From contig SFQP01000017.1 of the NCBI GenBank assembly GCA_004562975.1, forward strand, positions 1 through 14,052: a DNA stretch of 14,052 bases, given 5' to 3'. Under the pieces are notes generated by a model that was not told the DNA's origin, ran no database searches, and worked only from the letters and a program-made list of their open reading frames with translations. The DNA is from a bacterium. GTDB lineage: Bacteria > Bacteroidota > Bacteroidia > Bacteroidales > Bacteroidaceae. Of the stretch, positions 5,037-12,949 are shown piece by piece; the first letter of the stretch is position 1, and every line of letters starts with the position of its first letter. The position numbers and the translations under genes were made by a program.

Positions 5037-6287
5037 TCAATCATGAAACTGCTTCAGGCAGGCAGAGGCACAACTCTTCGCCGCCACATACCCCATGGTC
5101 CAGGCAGCCTGAAGGTTAAAGCCGCCCGTGATGGCATCCACATCCACCACCTCTCCCGCAAAGTAAAGGCCGGGATGGCGCTTGCACTCCAGCGTTGCGG
5201 GATAAAGTTCCGTCAGCGCCACGCCGCCACAGGTAACGAATTCCTCCTTGTAAGGATTACGCCCCGAAATCAGGAAAACGTGGTTTGTCAGTTGTGCGGC
5301 CATCCGCCGCAGCGTTTTCTGCTGCATGCCGTTCCAGCGCATTTCCGCCGACAGGTCCAGGCTTTGCAACAGGAATTGCCACAACCGGCGGTTCAGCACC
5401 GTCGGCCATACGTTGCCCACCTGTTTCATCCCGTTTTGGCGGGCCAAATCGTTTATCAATGTCCATGCCTCCTCCTCATTCATATCCCCCAGCCAGTTGA
5501 TGGCAATCTCCGCCTGGTAATTCCTTTCGTGCAGCAGTCGTGCGGCATAGGCCGACAGCTTCAGCATGGCCGGTCCGCTCAGCCCCAGGTGCGTGATGAG
5601 CAATGCCCCCTGCGCTTTCAGCTTCGTGCCCGTGAGCCGCACGGAAGCGTTCTCCACCACAGTGCCCGAGAGTGCGCGCAGCCCCTTGTCCTCCACCGAA
5701 ACGCTGAACAGCGACGGCACCGGTTCCTCCAGCTCCAAGCCGAGCGGTTGCAGGAACGATAGACCCGCCTTTCGCGGACTGCCTCCCGAGGTGACCACCA
5801 CCGTATCGAACCATTGCGCCGGCCCGTTGTCGAAAGCAAGCCGATAGCCCCCCTCTGCCGGGCATATTTCCTGCACCCCCTGTCCGCAGTGGAGCTTCAC
5901 GCCGCCGCGCCGCATGGCAGCCAGCAGCGTCTGCACAATCTCGTCCGCCCGTTGCGATGCCGGAAACACACACTCGTCCGTTTGCGTGACCAGCTCCACC
6001 CCTTCGCGCTCAAACCACGCCATCGTTTCCTCGTGGCCAAACTCGCGGAGCAGGCGCTTCATCAGCCGGTGCCCCCGTGGGTACACCGCTTCAAGGCTCC
6101 TCACCCCGGCGAACGAATTCGTCAGGTTACAGCGTCCGCCACCCGTCAGTGCCACCTTCGCCAGCGGCTTCTTCATCCGTTCAAACACGTGGATGTCCGC
6201 CTCCGGCAGTCTGCGCCCCGTTTCGATTGCCGCAAAGCATCCCGCAGCTCCTGCACCGACAATTGCCACCCGTCTTTGTGTCATCAT
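5037..6287 (-). CDS. NAD(P)/FAD-dependent oxidoreductase, BaiN/HI0933 family
   Basis: 416 residues, the usual length for this flavoprotein family. The N-terminal Rossmann motif is GAGAAG at 11-16, with acidic E36 ending the second strand (VFER). The family signature TGGGRCNLTN is at 48-57. The C-terminal FAD-binding segment GLYFAGEVVDVDAITGG runs into FNLQAAWTMGYVAA (about 373-403). Known relatives include the bile-acid-modifying BaiN and many uncharacterised proteins, so the substrate cannot be assigned. Predicted cytoplasmic. The ATG lies 9 nt after the DUF389 stop, so the two genes form an operon. Two adjacent ATG codons are possible starts (6287 or 6284). Confidence 0.93.
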   Translation of the reverse strand: MMTQRRVAIVGAGAAGCFAAIETGRRLPEADIHVFERMKKPLAKVALTGGGRCNLTNSFAGVRSLEAVYPRGHRLMKRLLREFGHEETMAWFEREGVELVTQTDECVFPASQRADEIVQTLLAAMRRGGVKLHCGQGVQEICPAEGGYRLAFDNGPAQWFDTVVVTSGGSPRKAGLSFLQPLGLELEEPVPSLFSVSVEDKGLRALSGTVVENASVRLTGTKLKAQGALLITHLGLSGPAMLKLSAYAARLLHERNYQAEIAINWLGDMNEEEAWTLINDLARQNGMKQVGNVWPTVLNRRLWQFLLQSLDLSAEMRWNGMQQKTLRRMAAQLTNHVFLISGRNPYKEEFVTCGGVALTELYPATLECKRHPGLYFAGEVVDVDAITGGFNLQAAWTMGYVAAKSCASACLKQFHD

Positions 6288-6296
6288 CTGCCGTTG

Positions 6297-7646
6297 TTAT
6301 CTCCAAATCACCACCACACTGTCCGCTTTCACCCTTGCTTTCAGGAAAGCCTCCAGCCGTTTGCGTTCCTCTGTTCCCGTCTTCTTGTTGCCAGCCGTTT
6401 CCACCATGGCCGCCACGTAGCGGCAGGTCAGTGCCGTGTCCGTCCGTTGCTCCATCACATTGGCCAGACAGATTCTCTTCACCTGTGGGAACAATGCCTT
6501 CAGCTCCTGTCCCATCTCCCCCGCCAGTTGTTCGTAGCGCGTATAGTTGTTCAGCCGGGCGTGCAGTTCATTGTTGCGTGTCGAGAGTTCCAGCAGTTGT
6601 TTCTTCTCCTCCGTCATCGCCTTGTTTTCCGCGTTCAGTTCGTGGAGCAGCATCAGAGCGCTGTCGCTCTGTTCCCCTTGGATAACCGACAGCGTATAGC
6701 CCTTCATCCCGTAGTCCTCCATGCGCCGTTCCGCATCCGCCATTTTCGCCGCTGTAATCTCCCGTCCCACAGCCACTACCTTCAGTTCCAGGCTGTCCTT
6801 GTTCACCTCGTGTGAGATAATTTGCGTGCCCGTCCCCGAGAGCTCCTTTTTGATAAAGCGGTTCACATTGTTGTCGAACAGGCTGTCCTTAATCATGCCG
6901 ACGGTCATGAATACCGAAGGCAGGATGGTAAAGAGTGCCAGCCACAATGCCACGCGGCGCGTTTTCCGCTCCATAGCGTCCGTCCGGAGCCGTTTGCGGT
7001 GGAAGTGCAGCAGGCGCACCCCCACGTAGGTCGATAGACTGATGAACACCGTGTTGATGAAAAACAGGTAAAACGCTCCGAGGAAATACAGGAAATGCCC
7101 CGTGGCAAGCCCGTAGCCAGCCGTGCAGAGCGGAGGCATCAGCGCGGTGGCAATGGCCACACCGGGAATGACGTTGCCTTTCCCCTTGGTACACAGCGCG
7201 ATAAATCCTGCCGCACCGCCGCACGTGGCAATCAGCACATCGTAGATGGTCGGCGTGGTGCGCGCCAGCAGTTCCGAGCGGGCGTCGCTGAGCGGCGTGA
7301 GCAGGAAATACACCATGGCCGTCAGCACACTGATGAGCGTGGCCACCCCGAAGTTACGTGCCGCTCGTTTCAGCAGTTCCAGGTCGCCTATGCCCACTGC
7401 CAGACCCATGCCGATGATGGGGCCCATGAGCGGCGAAACGAGCATCGCGCCGATGATGACCGCCGTAGAGTTCACGTTCAGTCCGAGCGAAGCGATGAAG
7501 ATGGCGAAGATGAGAATCCACAGCGTGGCACCCCGGAAACTCACTCCGTCGCTGATTTCGCGGATGATGTCTTCTTCGTTCTCCACTTTCCAGTGGAAAT
7601 ATTCCTTTGCTTTGGCTTGCAGGTTGGCGAGGTTGGCAAGGTTCAT
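6297..7646 (-). CDS. DUF389 family integral membrane protein
   Basis: 449 residues from the ATG at 7646. Signature segments are IIGAMLVSPLMGPIIGMG (64-81) and PGVAIATALMPPLCTAGYGL (161-180). About seven hydrophobic segments lie between residues 42 and 252. A soluble C-terminal part follows, with a probable coiled coil at about 331-385 (HELNAENKAMTEEKKQLLEL and on) that is longer than in minimal DUF389 proteins. Function of the family is not established. The frame is open 33 codons further upstream, but that stretch covers a consensus promoter, so the internal Met (MNLANLANLQ) is the likely start. First gene of an operon with the downstream flavoprotein. Confidence 0.92.
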   Translation of the reverse strand: MNLANLANLQAKAKEYFHWKVENEEDIIREISDGVSFRGATLWILIFAIFIASLGLNVNSTAVIIGAMLVSPLMGPIIGMGLAVGIGDLELLKRAARNFGVATLISVLTAMVYFLLTPLSDARSELLARTTPTIYDVLIATCGGAAGFIALCTKGKGNVIPGVAIATALMPPLCTAGYGLATGHFLYFLGAFYLFFINTVFISLSTYVGVRLLHFHRKRLRTDAMERKTRRVALWLALFTILPSVFMTVGMIKDSLFDNNVNRFIKKELSGTGTQIISHEVNKDSLELKVVAVGREITAAKMADAERRMEDYGMKGYTLSVIQGEQSDSALMLLHELNAENKAMTEEKKQLLELSTRNNELHARLNNYTRYEQLAGEMGQELKALFPQVKRICLANVMEQRTDTALTCRYVAAMVETAGNKKTGTEERKRLEAFLKARVKADSVVVIWR

Positions 7647-7683
7647 AGTGGGAAAGTTTATGAGGATAGTGCGATTAGATGCG

Positions 7684-7713
7684 CAAATGTAGTATTTGAC
7701 GGGAAGAAACAAG
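7684..7713 (-). promoter_or_regulatory. Promoter of the DUF389-flavoprotein operon
   Basis: On the minus strand, TACATTTG (7691-7684) matches the bacteroidal -7 consensus TAnnTTTG exactly. CTTG (7713-7710) lies 18 nt upstream as a partial -33 box. The predicted start is near 7677, about 30 nt before the ATG at 7646. This position also argues against the longer reading frame start. Confidence 0.65.
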
Positions 7714-7798
7714 GCATCCCATCGCAGAAAACCACATTTTTCCATGTCAGGAGGGAGTGTCAGGAGGTAGAGTCTTTTGATAAGATAGGCGGCTCGGC

Positions 7799-7834
7799 AG
7801 AGAAAAGCAAAAACCTGCGGCTTTTTCTTTCTCT
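7799..7834 (-). terminator. Possible intrinsic terminator after the DUF4249 gene
   Basis: An imperfect A:T-rich stem (agagaaa with tttctct, aaaaacc with ggcttttt, small bulges) closes on TGC. On the minus strand it ends in T-rich sequence (TTTTTGCTTTTC). It is about 70 nt beyond the stop of the DUF4249 gene and before the DUF389 promoter. The stem is weak, so this is tentative. Confidence 0.35.
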
Positions 7835-7900
7835 CTGCGCTCGCCTTGCACTATCTTTCCCCCGGAAAGCCTCGTTATAGCCACATCTGCTTCTGTTCGT

Positions 7901-8746
7901 TCACATATAGGGGATGATGAAATGCGCCGTCCGGCATCCCATGCCATGCCAGTAGCCCCGGGCACCCTCCACGTTGCCCCGGACATTTTGTGTAGGCGTG
8001 AAAAACTGGTTCGACCCGTTAGAGAGGATATCGTTGTAGCCCCGCCAGAAGCGGTAGGCTTCGGCATCGATTTGTGCCACCTTCACCGCCACGGTGTCGC
8101 CGGCCAGGAAATACGGCGTATAGATGTTGTTGCTGCCCAGCTTCCTCCCGCGATAGATGGGCAACACGGCAGGGCGTTTCAGCACATTGTCGTCAAAATT
8201 CCCCAGATAGGAAGTCAGGAACTGTTTCTCCTTTCCGCCCACGCGGCTGAACAGTTGGTAATAGTTTTTCGTCTCTTCTGGGTCGTTGAGTATGGCATTG
8301 ACTATGTAGTATGTTTCCTTCCCTTCCGCCCGTTCCAGGTAGAAGCCTTCCACGGCAGGGGCGGCAGGAACGGTCGTGGTGGCTGTGGCGCAGTAGTCGC
8401 TGTACTCCACGCGGAGGTGATAGCTTTTGCCCTCCTTGCCCCTCATTGCCGTGGTGGTGTAGATGTAGGGCGGAAAGTAGCCATTGTCATATTTCCCCGT
8501 GAGGAACACCGTCGTGTCGCCGTCGCTCACGCTCACTGTGGCCCATTTCACGAGGTAATTGGCCAGGCTGTCTTTCGGCTGCTTGTCCGTCGAAAGCGGC
8601 ACCGTCTTCGTCACCATTACAACGGGAAATCCCTCCCCTTCAATCCAGCCCTCCACCACCAGTTCTGAACTGTAGGGCTGCCACACGTCGGCGTCGCAGC
8701 CGGCGAGGACGGAGATCAGGAATAGGGAAAGCAGAAAGTAGCGCAT
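7901..8746 (-). CDS. DUF4249 outer-membrane lipoprotein
   Basis: 281 residues. It has a lipoprotein signal MRYFLLSLFLISVLAGC with lipobox L14-A-G-C17, followed by DADVWQPY. The start of the mature region (ELVVEGWIEGEGFPVVMVTKTVPLS) has the DUF4249 pattern of a first beta sandwich strand pair, and the rest is beta-rich. DUF4249 lipoproteins are regularly encoded next to TonB-dependent receptors and are thought to work with them at the outer membrane; the ligand is unknown. The gene starts 24 nt after the receptor stop, so it is the second gene of that operon. Confidence 0.88.
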   Translation of the reverse strand: MRYFLLSLFLISVLAGCDADVWQPYSSELVVEGWIEGEGFPVVMVTKTVPLSTDKQPKDSLANYLVKWATVSVSDGDTTVFLTGKYDNGYFPPYIYTTTAMRGKEGKSYHLRVEYSDYCATATTTVPAAPAVEGFYLERAEGKETYYIVNAILNDPEETKNYYQLFSRVGGKEKQFLTSYLGNFDDNVLKRPAVLPIYRGRKLGSNNIYTPYFLAGDTVAVKVAQIDAEAYRFWRGYNDILSNGSNQFFTPTQNVRGNVEGARGYWHGMGCRTAHFIIPYM

Positions 8747-8770
8747 AGAAAGTGAGATGAAAGATAAGTT

Positions 8771-10816
8771 TCAGAGGGCAAGCGCATAGCCCACCGAGGG
8801 CAGGATGCCTACGAGGAACGTCATCGGCTGGTAAGCGAAGACACCTGTCTTGTCCGTGGTCAAGGCATAGAAGAGCGCGTTGCGCCGGTTCGTCGCGTTG
8901 TAGAGCGAGATGTTCAGGCTGTGACGCAGCCCTTTCCGCCCCGTCCAATGATAGTTTGCCGAAAGGTCCAGGCGGAAGTAGGCCGGCAGCCGGTTCGCAT
9001 TGTGCGGTCCGTAGTCCACGATGAGGTTACTGTTGAGCAGCGACACGGAGCGTGGGGCGGTGAAAGGCGTACCCGAGGCCGCCGTCAAGGTGGCACCGTA
9101 ACTCCAGCGGCCGGAGGGTTTCCATGTAGCCAGTGCGTTCAGTTCGTGTGGACGTTCGTGCGAGGCCGGGAACTCCGTTCCTTCGGCGTAGCCCACAAAG
9201 CGGCGGCGGGCGTGGGTATAGGTGTAGCCCACCCAACCCGTCAGCTGTCCCGAACACTTTTGCACCATCAGCGAGGCACCCCAGTTCGTTCCTTTTCCCT
9301 GGAGCAGGGAAATGTCTGGTTCGTATTGTTGGCTCACAAAGTCGAATAGGCTGCCGTTGTATTCCATTTGGTGGTACAGCCGTTTCCAGAAAATCTCGCC
9401 GCTCAGCCTGTAGCGTCGCCGGGCCAGGTTCGTGGCGGCTGACAGGGCCACGGTGTGGGCATATTGTGGCCGGTGGCGGTCCGAGGCTGCAATCCAATAT
9501 TCAGTGGGGAATCCCACGTTGGTGAACCCCGTCTGGTGCAGGTATTGGTGGCGCAGTGCGTAGCTCAGGGTACATTCCACATCGGCGCGTTGCCAGCGTA
9601 GTGCCGCCGAGGGGTCGAGGGCCGCGAAATTCGCATTGTGAAGAGCCAGCAGCGAGGCGCGCAGACCGGCCCCGAGTTGCCATGCGCCGCCCAGGGGCTG
9701 GGTCCGTTCGGCAAACAGCGTAGCCTCTGTGGCCTCCTGCACCGGGAGCGGAGCAGTCGTTTCATGGTAGTCGTCGGTCATGTGGAGGCTTTGTGGCCTG
9801 ATGCGGTGGTACACCACGTCGGTGCCGAAGTCCCACAGGGGCAGTTTGCACCGGAAGCGATAGCCCCAGTCCGTGATGGACGAAGGCAGCTTCCCGTCCA
9901 TCGCCTCCATGTCCAGGTGGAACTTGTTGGCGTAGTGCGTAACGGACAGGCTTTGGGAAATCGCCAACCGCTCGCCTTCGTAGTCCCATCGCAACTGCGC
10001 CATGTCGTTTCCCCAGTCCACGTCAATCCGGGCCATGTAATGGTCCATCCTTCCCCGGTCGTCGCCCGTGTAGCCCTCCAGACTGACGAGGTGGCGTGGG
10101 TGAGGCCGCCAAATGAGGGTGGCGTTCAGGTCGTCGAAGCCGTAGCGCAGGCGCGAGGTCTCGTTTTTGAGCATCCCGCTGTACAGCAGGTTGAGATAGG
10201 AGGCGCGTCCCGATACCACCAGCCCCATTTTCTTTCCGAGTGGCATTTGGAGTGAAGCCTGCGAGGCGATGAGGCTCACCGAGATTTGGGCTTCGAGACT
10301 GTCGGCAGGCATTTTTCGGGGCAGCATGGAAAGCGTTCCGCCCAGCCTGTTGGGGTCGGCGGCGTGGGCCGGTTCTTTGCGGAGCGCGAGTGCCTCGAAG
10401 TGGTCAGGGTGGAAGGTCGAGAAGAGGCCGAGCAGGTGGTTCACGTTGTAGAGCGGCGTTTCCTCAATGTCCATCTGGTTATGGCTCGTCTCTCCTCCGT
10501 GAATGTGCATCCCGGCTTCATATTCGTTGTTGGTCTGTACTCCCGGCAGGAAGTGCGTATATTGCAGCGGGTCAGCGTTTCCCAGAATTTGCGGCATCAG
10601 GGCCAGGTCCTTGAGTTGCCAGCGAAGCGTGCCGTCCGCCTGTGCCTTCAGAGCCGAGCGGTGGCGGTAAATTTTCACTTCGGCACTGCTCAGGGCAATC
10701 GTGTCGCGTTTCGCCCGCAGACTGTCGGTCTTCCCGCCGGTGACCACTTGGGCCGTGAGGCGTGGGGCGATGAAGCAAAGCAGCACGAAGAATGAGAAAA
10801 GCGTGCGGAAGTGCAT
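8771..10816 (-). CDS. TonB-dependent outer-membrane receptor, compact form
   Basis: 681 residues from the ATG at 10816; the frame also offers a TTG four codons earlier. The signal peptide is MHFRTLFSFFVLLCFIAPRLTA, with cleavage expected before Q23. A plug domain follows almost at once, about 66-168 (LPGVQTNNEYEAGMHIHGGE, ETPLYNVNHLLGLFSTFHPD, NRLGGTLSMLP), then an aromatic-rich beta-barrel to the C-terminus (YALAL). Relatives paired with DUF4249 proteins usually carry an N-terminal carboxypeptidase-D regulatory-like domain of about 80-90 residues. I see no such domain here, and the barrel is short. A gated uptake function at the outer membrane is likely; the substrate is unknown. Operon with the DUF4249 lipoprotein. 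No clear TAnnTTTG promoter is seen upstream. Confidence 0.9.
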   Translation of the reverse strand: MHFRTLFSFFVLLCFIAPRLTAQVVTGGKTDSLRAKRDTIALSSAEVKIYRHRSALKAQADGTLRWQLKDLALMPQILGNADPLQYTHFLPGVQTNNEYEAGMHIHGGETSHNQMDIEETPLYNVNHLLGLFSTFHPDHFEALALRKEPAHAADPNRLGGTLSMLPRKMPADSLEAQISVSLIASQASLQMPLGKKMGLVVSGRASYLNLLYSGMLKNETSRLRYGFDDLNATLIWRPHPRHLVSLEGYTGDDRGRMDHYMARIDVDWGNDMAQLRWDYEGERLAISQSLSVTHYANKFHLDMEAMDGKLPSSITDWGYRFRCKLPLWDFGTDVVYHRIRPQSLHMTDDYHETTAPLPVQEATEATLFAERTQPLGGAWQLGAGLRASLLALHNANFAALDPSAALRWQRADVECTLSYALRHQYLHQTGFTNVGFPTEYWIAASDRHRPQYAHTVALSAATNLARRRYRLSGEIFWKRLYHQMEYNGSLFDFVSQQYEPDISLLQGKGTNWGASLMVQKCSGQLTGWVGYTYTHARRRFVGYAEGTEFPASHERPHELNALATWKPSGRWSYGATLTAASGTPFTAPRSVSLLNSNLIVDYGPHNANRLPAYFRLDLSANYHWTGRKGLRHSLNISLYNATNRRNALFYALTTDKTGVFAYQPMTFLVGILPSVGYALAL

Positions 10817-10850
10817 GGGCGTTTTCAATGAATGATGTGGCGGAAGTGAA

Positions 10851-10890
10851 GGTCGCTTCGTCCCGGGAGCTATGAGGGAGCGGAGCGACC
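10851..10890. other. Stem-loop in the leader of the TonB receptor gene
   Basis: GGTCGCTTCG (10851-10860) pairs with CGGAGCGACC (10881-10890) at nine Watson-Crick positions plus one G-T, with a 20-nt loop. It starts about 34 nt upstream of the receptor ATG. It could affect translation or mRNA stability of the receptor operon; no riboswitch class is recognised. Confidence 0.4.
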
Positions 10891-10950
10891 GTCACCTGAT
10901 GAATATCCTGCGTGATGCGTTCAGTGGTAGAACGTATATGTACACAACGA

Positions 10951-10996
10951 CTTCGCCCTGCGGTGGGGGCTGTACAGCCGTTTCCGCAGGGCGAAG
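10951..10996. terminator. Strong hairpin after the 476-residue lipoprotein gene
   Basis: Perfect 13-bp GC-rich stem CTTCGCCCTGCGG (10951-10963) with its complement at 10984-10996. The 20-nt loop contains a further perfect palindrome GGCTGTACAGCC (10968-10979). It starts 7 nt past the lipoprotein stop (minus strand). Downstream on that strand there is no U-tract (TCGTTGTGTAC), so it may be a Rho-type or processing barrier rather than an intrinsic terminator. On the plus strand it is followed by T's at 11001-11005, but no plus-strand gene is present. Confidence 0.55.
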
Positions 10997-11003
10997 GAGA
11001 TTT

Positions 11004-12434
11004 TTACCAGTCAAAATCCTCGTCAACGAGGTCGGCGTATTTTTCAGCCAGTTTCTTGAAGTTGTCGATGACCGTCTTGAAGTCCTTTTCGTTGAAGAAA
11101 GCCGAGAAAGTGCTGTATGACGAGTTGTCGTAGAAAATGATGACGGGTTCAGCCCTCCAGTACGTCGTGCCGTTCCATGTTTCGTCAACGAAGGGTTCAA
11201 ATTTCATGCTGGCCTGCTTGGTCGATTTGTTGTCGTAGAACACATGATACTGAGCGAGTGCGTTGGCCTGGTTCAGGTACGACTTGAAGGAAGCCTCGTC
11301 ATCGTCGTTGTCGTCAGCTTCTTCCAGGTAGTCGGCATATTTACGGCAGTCGCTCACCACACCTTGCAACTGCATCTTGCCCATCACGTCGATTTTGACG
11401 TAGGCGTTCTTTCCGTTGGCGTTGTCGAAATCCAGATCGTCGAAGTCAAAGTTTTCGTGGCTGAAGGCACTCACGTTGCATGAGGGCAGCCCCTGCACGT
11501 CGGCTGCCATGCCGAGGGTGATGAGCTGCTGTCCGCCTTTGCTGACCTTGAAGGTGGCCGAAGCCTTCGTGTTGCCCGTGTAAGCCACTTCGGAAAGATC
11601 GAACTTGTAGCCGTTGTTCAGTTCCACGAGGGCGTTCACCGTGATGGCGTTCTTGCTGATGTCAAACTCCTCGCCGGTGATGGATTTGAGATCCACCTTC
11701 ACCGTGGTCTTCACCACCGTGCTGCCGCCCTGCGTCAGCGTGACGACAATGTTTTCGGGCACGCCGATGGTGTATTCCGTGCGGTCGTAATATTCGTTGT
11801 ATATGTATTTGTCCGCGTCTGAATCATAGTGGGAGTCATAATCAATCCACTCATCAATAGCACCGAAGTGTACTTTCTTCACGTTGCCGCTTGTGGTGAG
11901 TCGGAGTACACACTCGGAACCGTTTGGCCCCCTGAATACGAATGAGAGGTCCGAAGCGTCCGAGCGTTTCCAGCGTCCGTTTTGCGCGGTGAATTTGCCC
12001 GTGAAGATGGAAGCCATGAGGAGGCTCGTGTAGTTCGTATAGAAGTAGTTGTCAATGTAGGAACCGTATGATTCGGTTTCTTTATCAACCACACCCGTGG
12101 CTTTGCTTGCGGCATCCAGACATTGTTGAGCCCATTCGTCCACGGCATCCCATTCGTATTCATCGAAGTAGGTTTCTGTGATGTATTGGCCGAGGTCGGC
12201 AATAGCCTTGAAGTCCGAGGCCGGCGTGGCATTCATGAAATCGAGCGCAATGGTTTCCATCTTTGCTTTCTGTTCGGCAGGCGAAAGCACGTTCGAGGGA
12301 TCAGGGTCAGGTTCGGGGTTGATGGGCTGTGAGGGGTCAGAAGGATCGGAAGGGTCGTCATCGCCACAAGCCGTAAGCAGACTGCCGGAGAGGAGAAGTC
12401 CGCAGAGGAAAATGGATAAGTGTTTCAGTTTCAT
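11004..12434 (-). CDS. Asp-rich lipoprotein of unknown function, probably surface-exposed
   Basis: 476 residues from the ATG at 12434. The signal is MKLKHLSIFLCGLLLSGSLLTAC with lipobox L20-T-A-C23. The Cys is followed by GDDD and a Pro/Ser/Asp linker to about residue 47. An acidic run after the lipid Cys resembles the bacteroidal lipoprotein surface-export signal. The rest is acidic with many Tyr and Asp, with a DFDDLDFD patch and EEADDNDDDE near the C-terminal third, and helical flanks (SPAEQKAKMETIALDFMNA and the closing DFKTVIDNFKKLAEKYADLV). I do not recognise the family. The frame is open 44 codons further upstream, but those codons overlap a consensus promoter and precede the signal peptide, so the internal Met is the start. 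It is probably a single-gene transcript. Confidence 0.88.
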   Translation of the reverse strand: MKLKHLSIFLCGLLLSGSLLTACGDDDPSDPSDPSQPINPEPDPDPSNVLSPAEQKAKMETIALDFMNATPASDFKAIADLGQYITETYFDEYEWDAVDEWAQQCLDAASKATGVVDKETESYGSYIDNYFYTNYTSLLMASIFTGKFTAQNGRWKRSDASDLSFVFRGPNGSECVLRLTTSGNVKKVHFGAIDEWIDYDSHYDSDADKYIYNEYYDRTEYTIGVPENIVVTLTQGGSTVVKTTVKVDLKSITGEEFDISKNAITVNALVELNNGYKFDLSEVAYTGNTKASATFKVSKGGQQLITLGMAADVQGLPSCNVSAFSHENFDFDDLDFDNANGKNAYVKIDVMGKMQLQGVVSDCRKYADYLEEADDNDDDEASFKSYLNQANALAQYHVFYDNKSTKQASMKFEPFVDETWNGTTYWRAEPVIIFYDNSSYSTFSAFFNEKDFKTVIDNFKKLAEKYADLVDEDFDW

Positions 12435-12509
12435 GATTTTTGTTTTTTTATAGATGACACATGTTTTTTCACCTTGAAGTGCGAATACCGTTTTTTCTTG
12501 ATGATGTGG

Positions 12510-12542
12510 CAAAGGTAATGAGCTTTTTGAATTGGACACAAT
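12510..12542 (-). promoter_or_regulatory. Promoter of the 476-residue lipoprotein gene
   Basis: Minus strand TACCTTTG (12517-12510) is an exact match to TAnnTTTG. ATTG (12542-12539) lies 21 nt upstream as the -33 box. The predicted start is near 12503, leaving a leader of about 70 nt before the ATG at 12434. Confidence 0.65.
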
Positions 12543-12566
12543 TTTTGGACTTTTTTGTTTACCCAA

Positions 12567-12784
12567 TGAGGCAAATAGTGCCGATATGCGTTAAGGAGTG
12601 TTCTATACAGTACCGTCTTTTCCCGACTCTATATCGGCTCAGAAGGGTTGAGGCTTTCCTACTTGCCGAGTTGTCCGCACAAGTCCAGGACTATTTTTTC
12701 CTACTCTTTCGTATAGCTAACTTATACGCCTACCCCCACTGAATTTCTACTGAGCCGCACTTTACGCTGAATTGTTACTATCAG
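12567..12784. other. Gene-free stretch between OmpA terminator and lipoprotein promoter
   Basis: AT-richer DNA with no convincing coding frame, RNA gene or repeat. A 93-codon plus-strand frame crosses it but runs through the lipoprotein promoter and has no recognisable protein character. Confidence 0.5.
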
Positions 12785-12826
12785 AAATAAAATCCCGCCA
12801 CCGGCAGGGGGATGCCGGCAGCGGGA
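12785..12826 (-). terminator. Intrinsic terminator of the OmpA-family gene
   Basis: Stem TCCCGC (12793-12798) with GCGGGA (12821-12826) and CCGGCA (12801-12806) with TGCCGG (12813-12818), separated by a symmetric CA/CA internal loop and closed by a 6-nt loop. On the minus strand it runs into TTTTATTT. It is about 125 nt past the OmpA stop, in the right orientation for that gene. Confidence 0.8.
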
Positions 12827-12887
12827 CGCTGCTGAACTTGAAAATATAGATGAAGAGTATAGGTTGGGGGAATGTGAGTCTGCTGCG

Positions 12888-12914
12888 CCGCCCAAGAGTT
12901 TGGGCTTGGGGCGG
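12888..12914. other. Stem-loop in the OmpA 3' untranslated region
   Basis: CCGCCCAAG (12888-12896) pairs with CTTGGGGCGG (12905-12914) with one bulged G and an 8-nt loop, 35 nt past the OmpA stop. No U-tract follows, so it is likely a 3'-UTR structure upstream of the true terminator at 12785-12826. Confidence 0.35.
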
Positions 12915-12949
12915 ACAACTTCTGACTTGGGAGCCGATAACGCGCTACT

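Noticed and set aside
5814..6815. 333-codon plus-strand frame
   Set aside because: Antisense to the flavoprotein and DUF389 genes, both of which have clear family motifs. Long shadow frames are expected in GC-rich coding DNA, and its product is His/Arg/Pro-rich nonsense.
7647..7745. Upstream extension of DUF389 (33 codons to an ATG at 7745)
   Set aside because: The extension covers an exact TAnnTTTG promoter, and DUF389 similarity begins at the downstream Met.
7095..7880. 261-codon plus-strand frame
   Set aside because: Antisense to DUF389 and its promoter; Arg/His-rich composition with no domain pattern.
12435..12566. Upstream extension of the 476-residue lipoprotein (44 codons)
   Set aside because: A lipoprotein signal begins at the internal Met at 12434, and an exact promoter box lies inside the extension.
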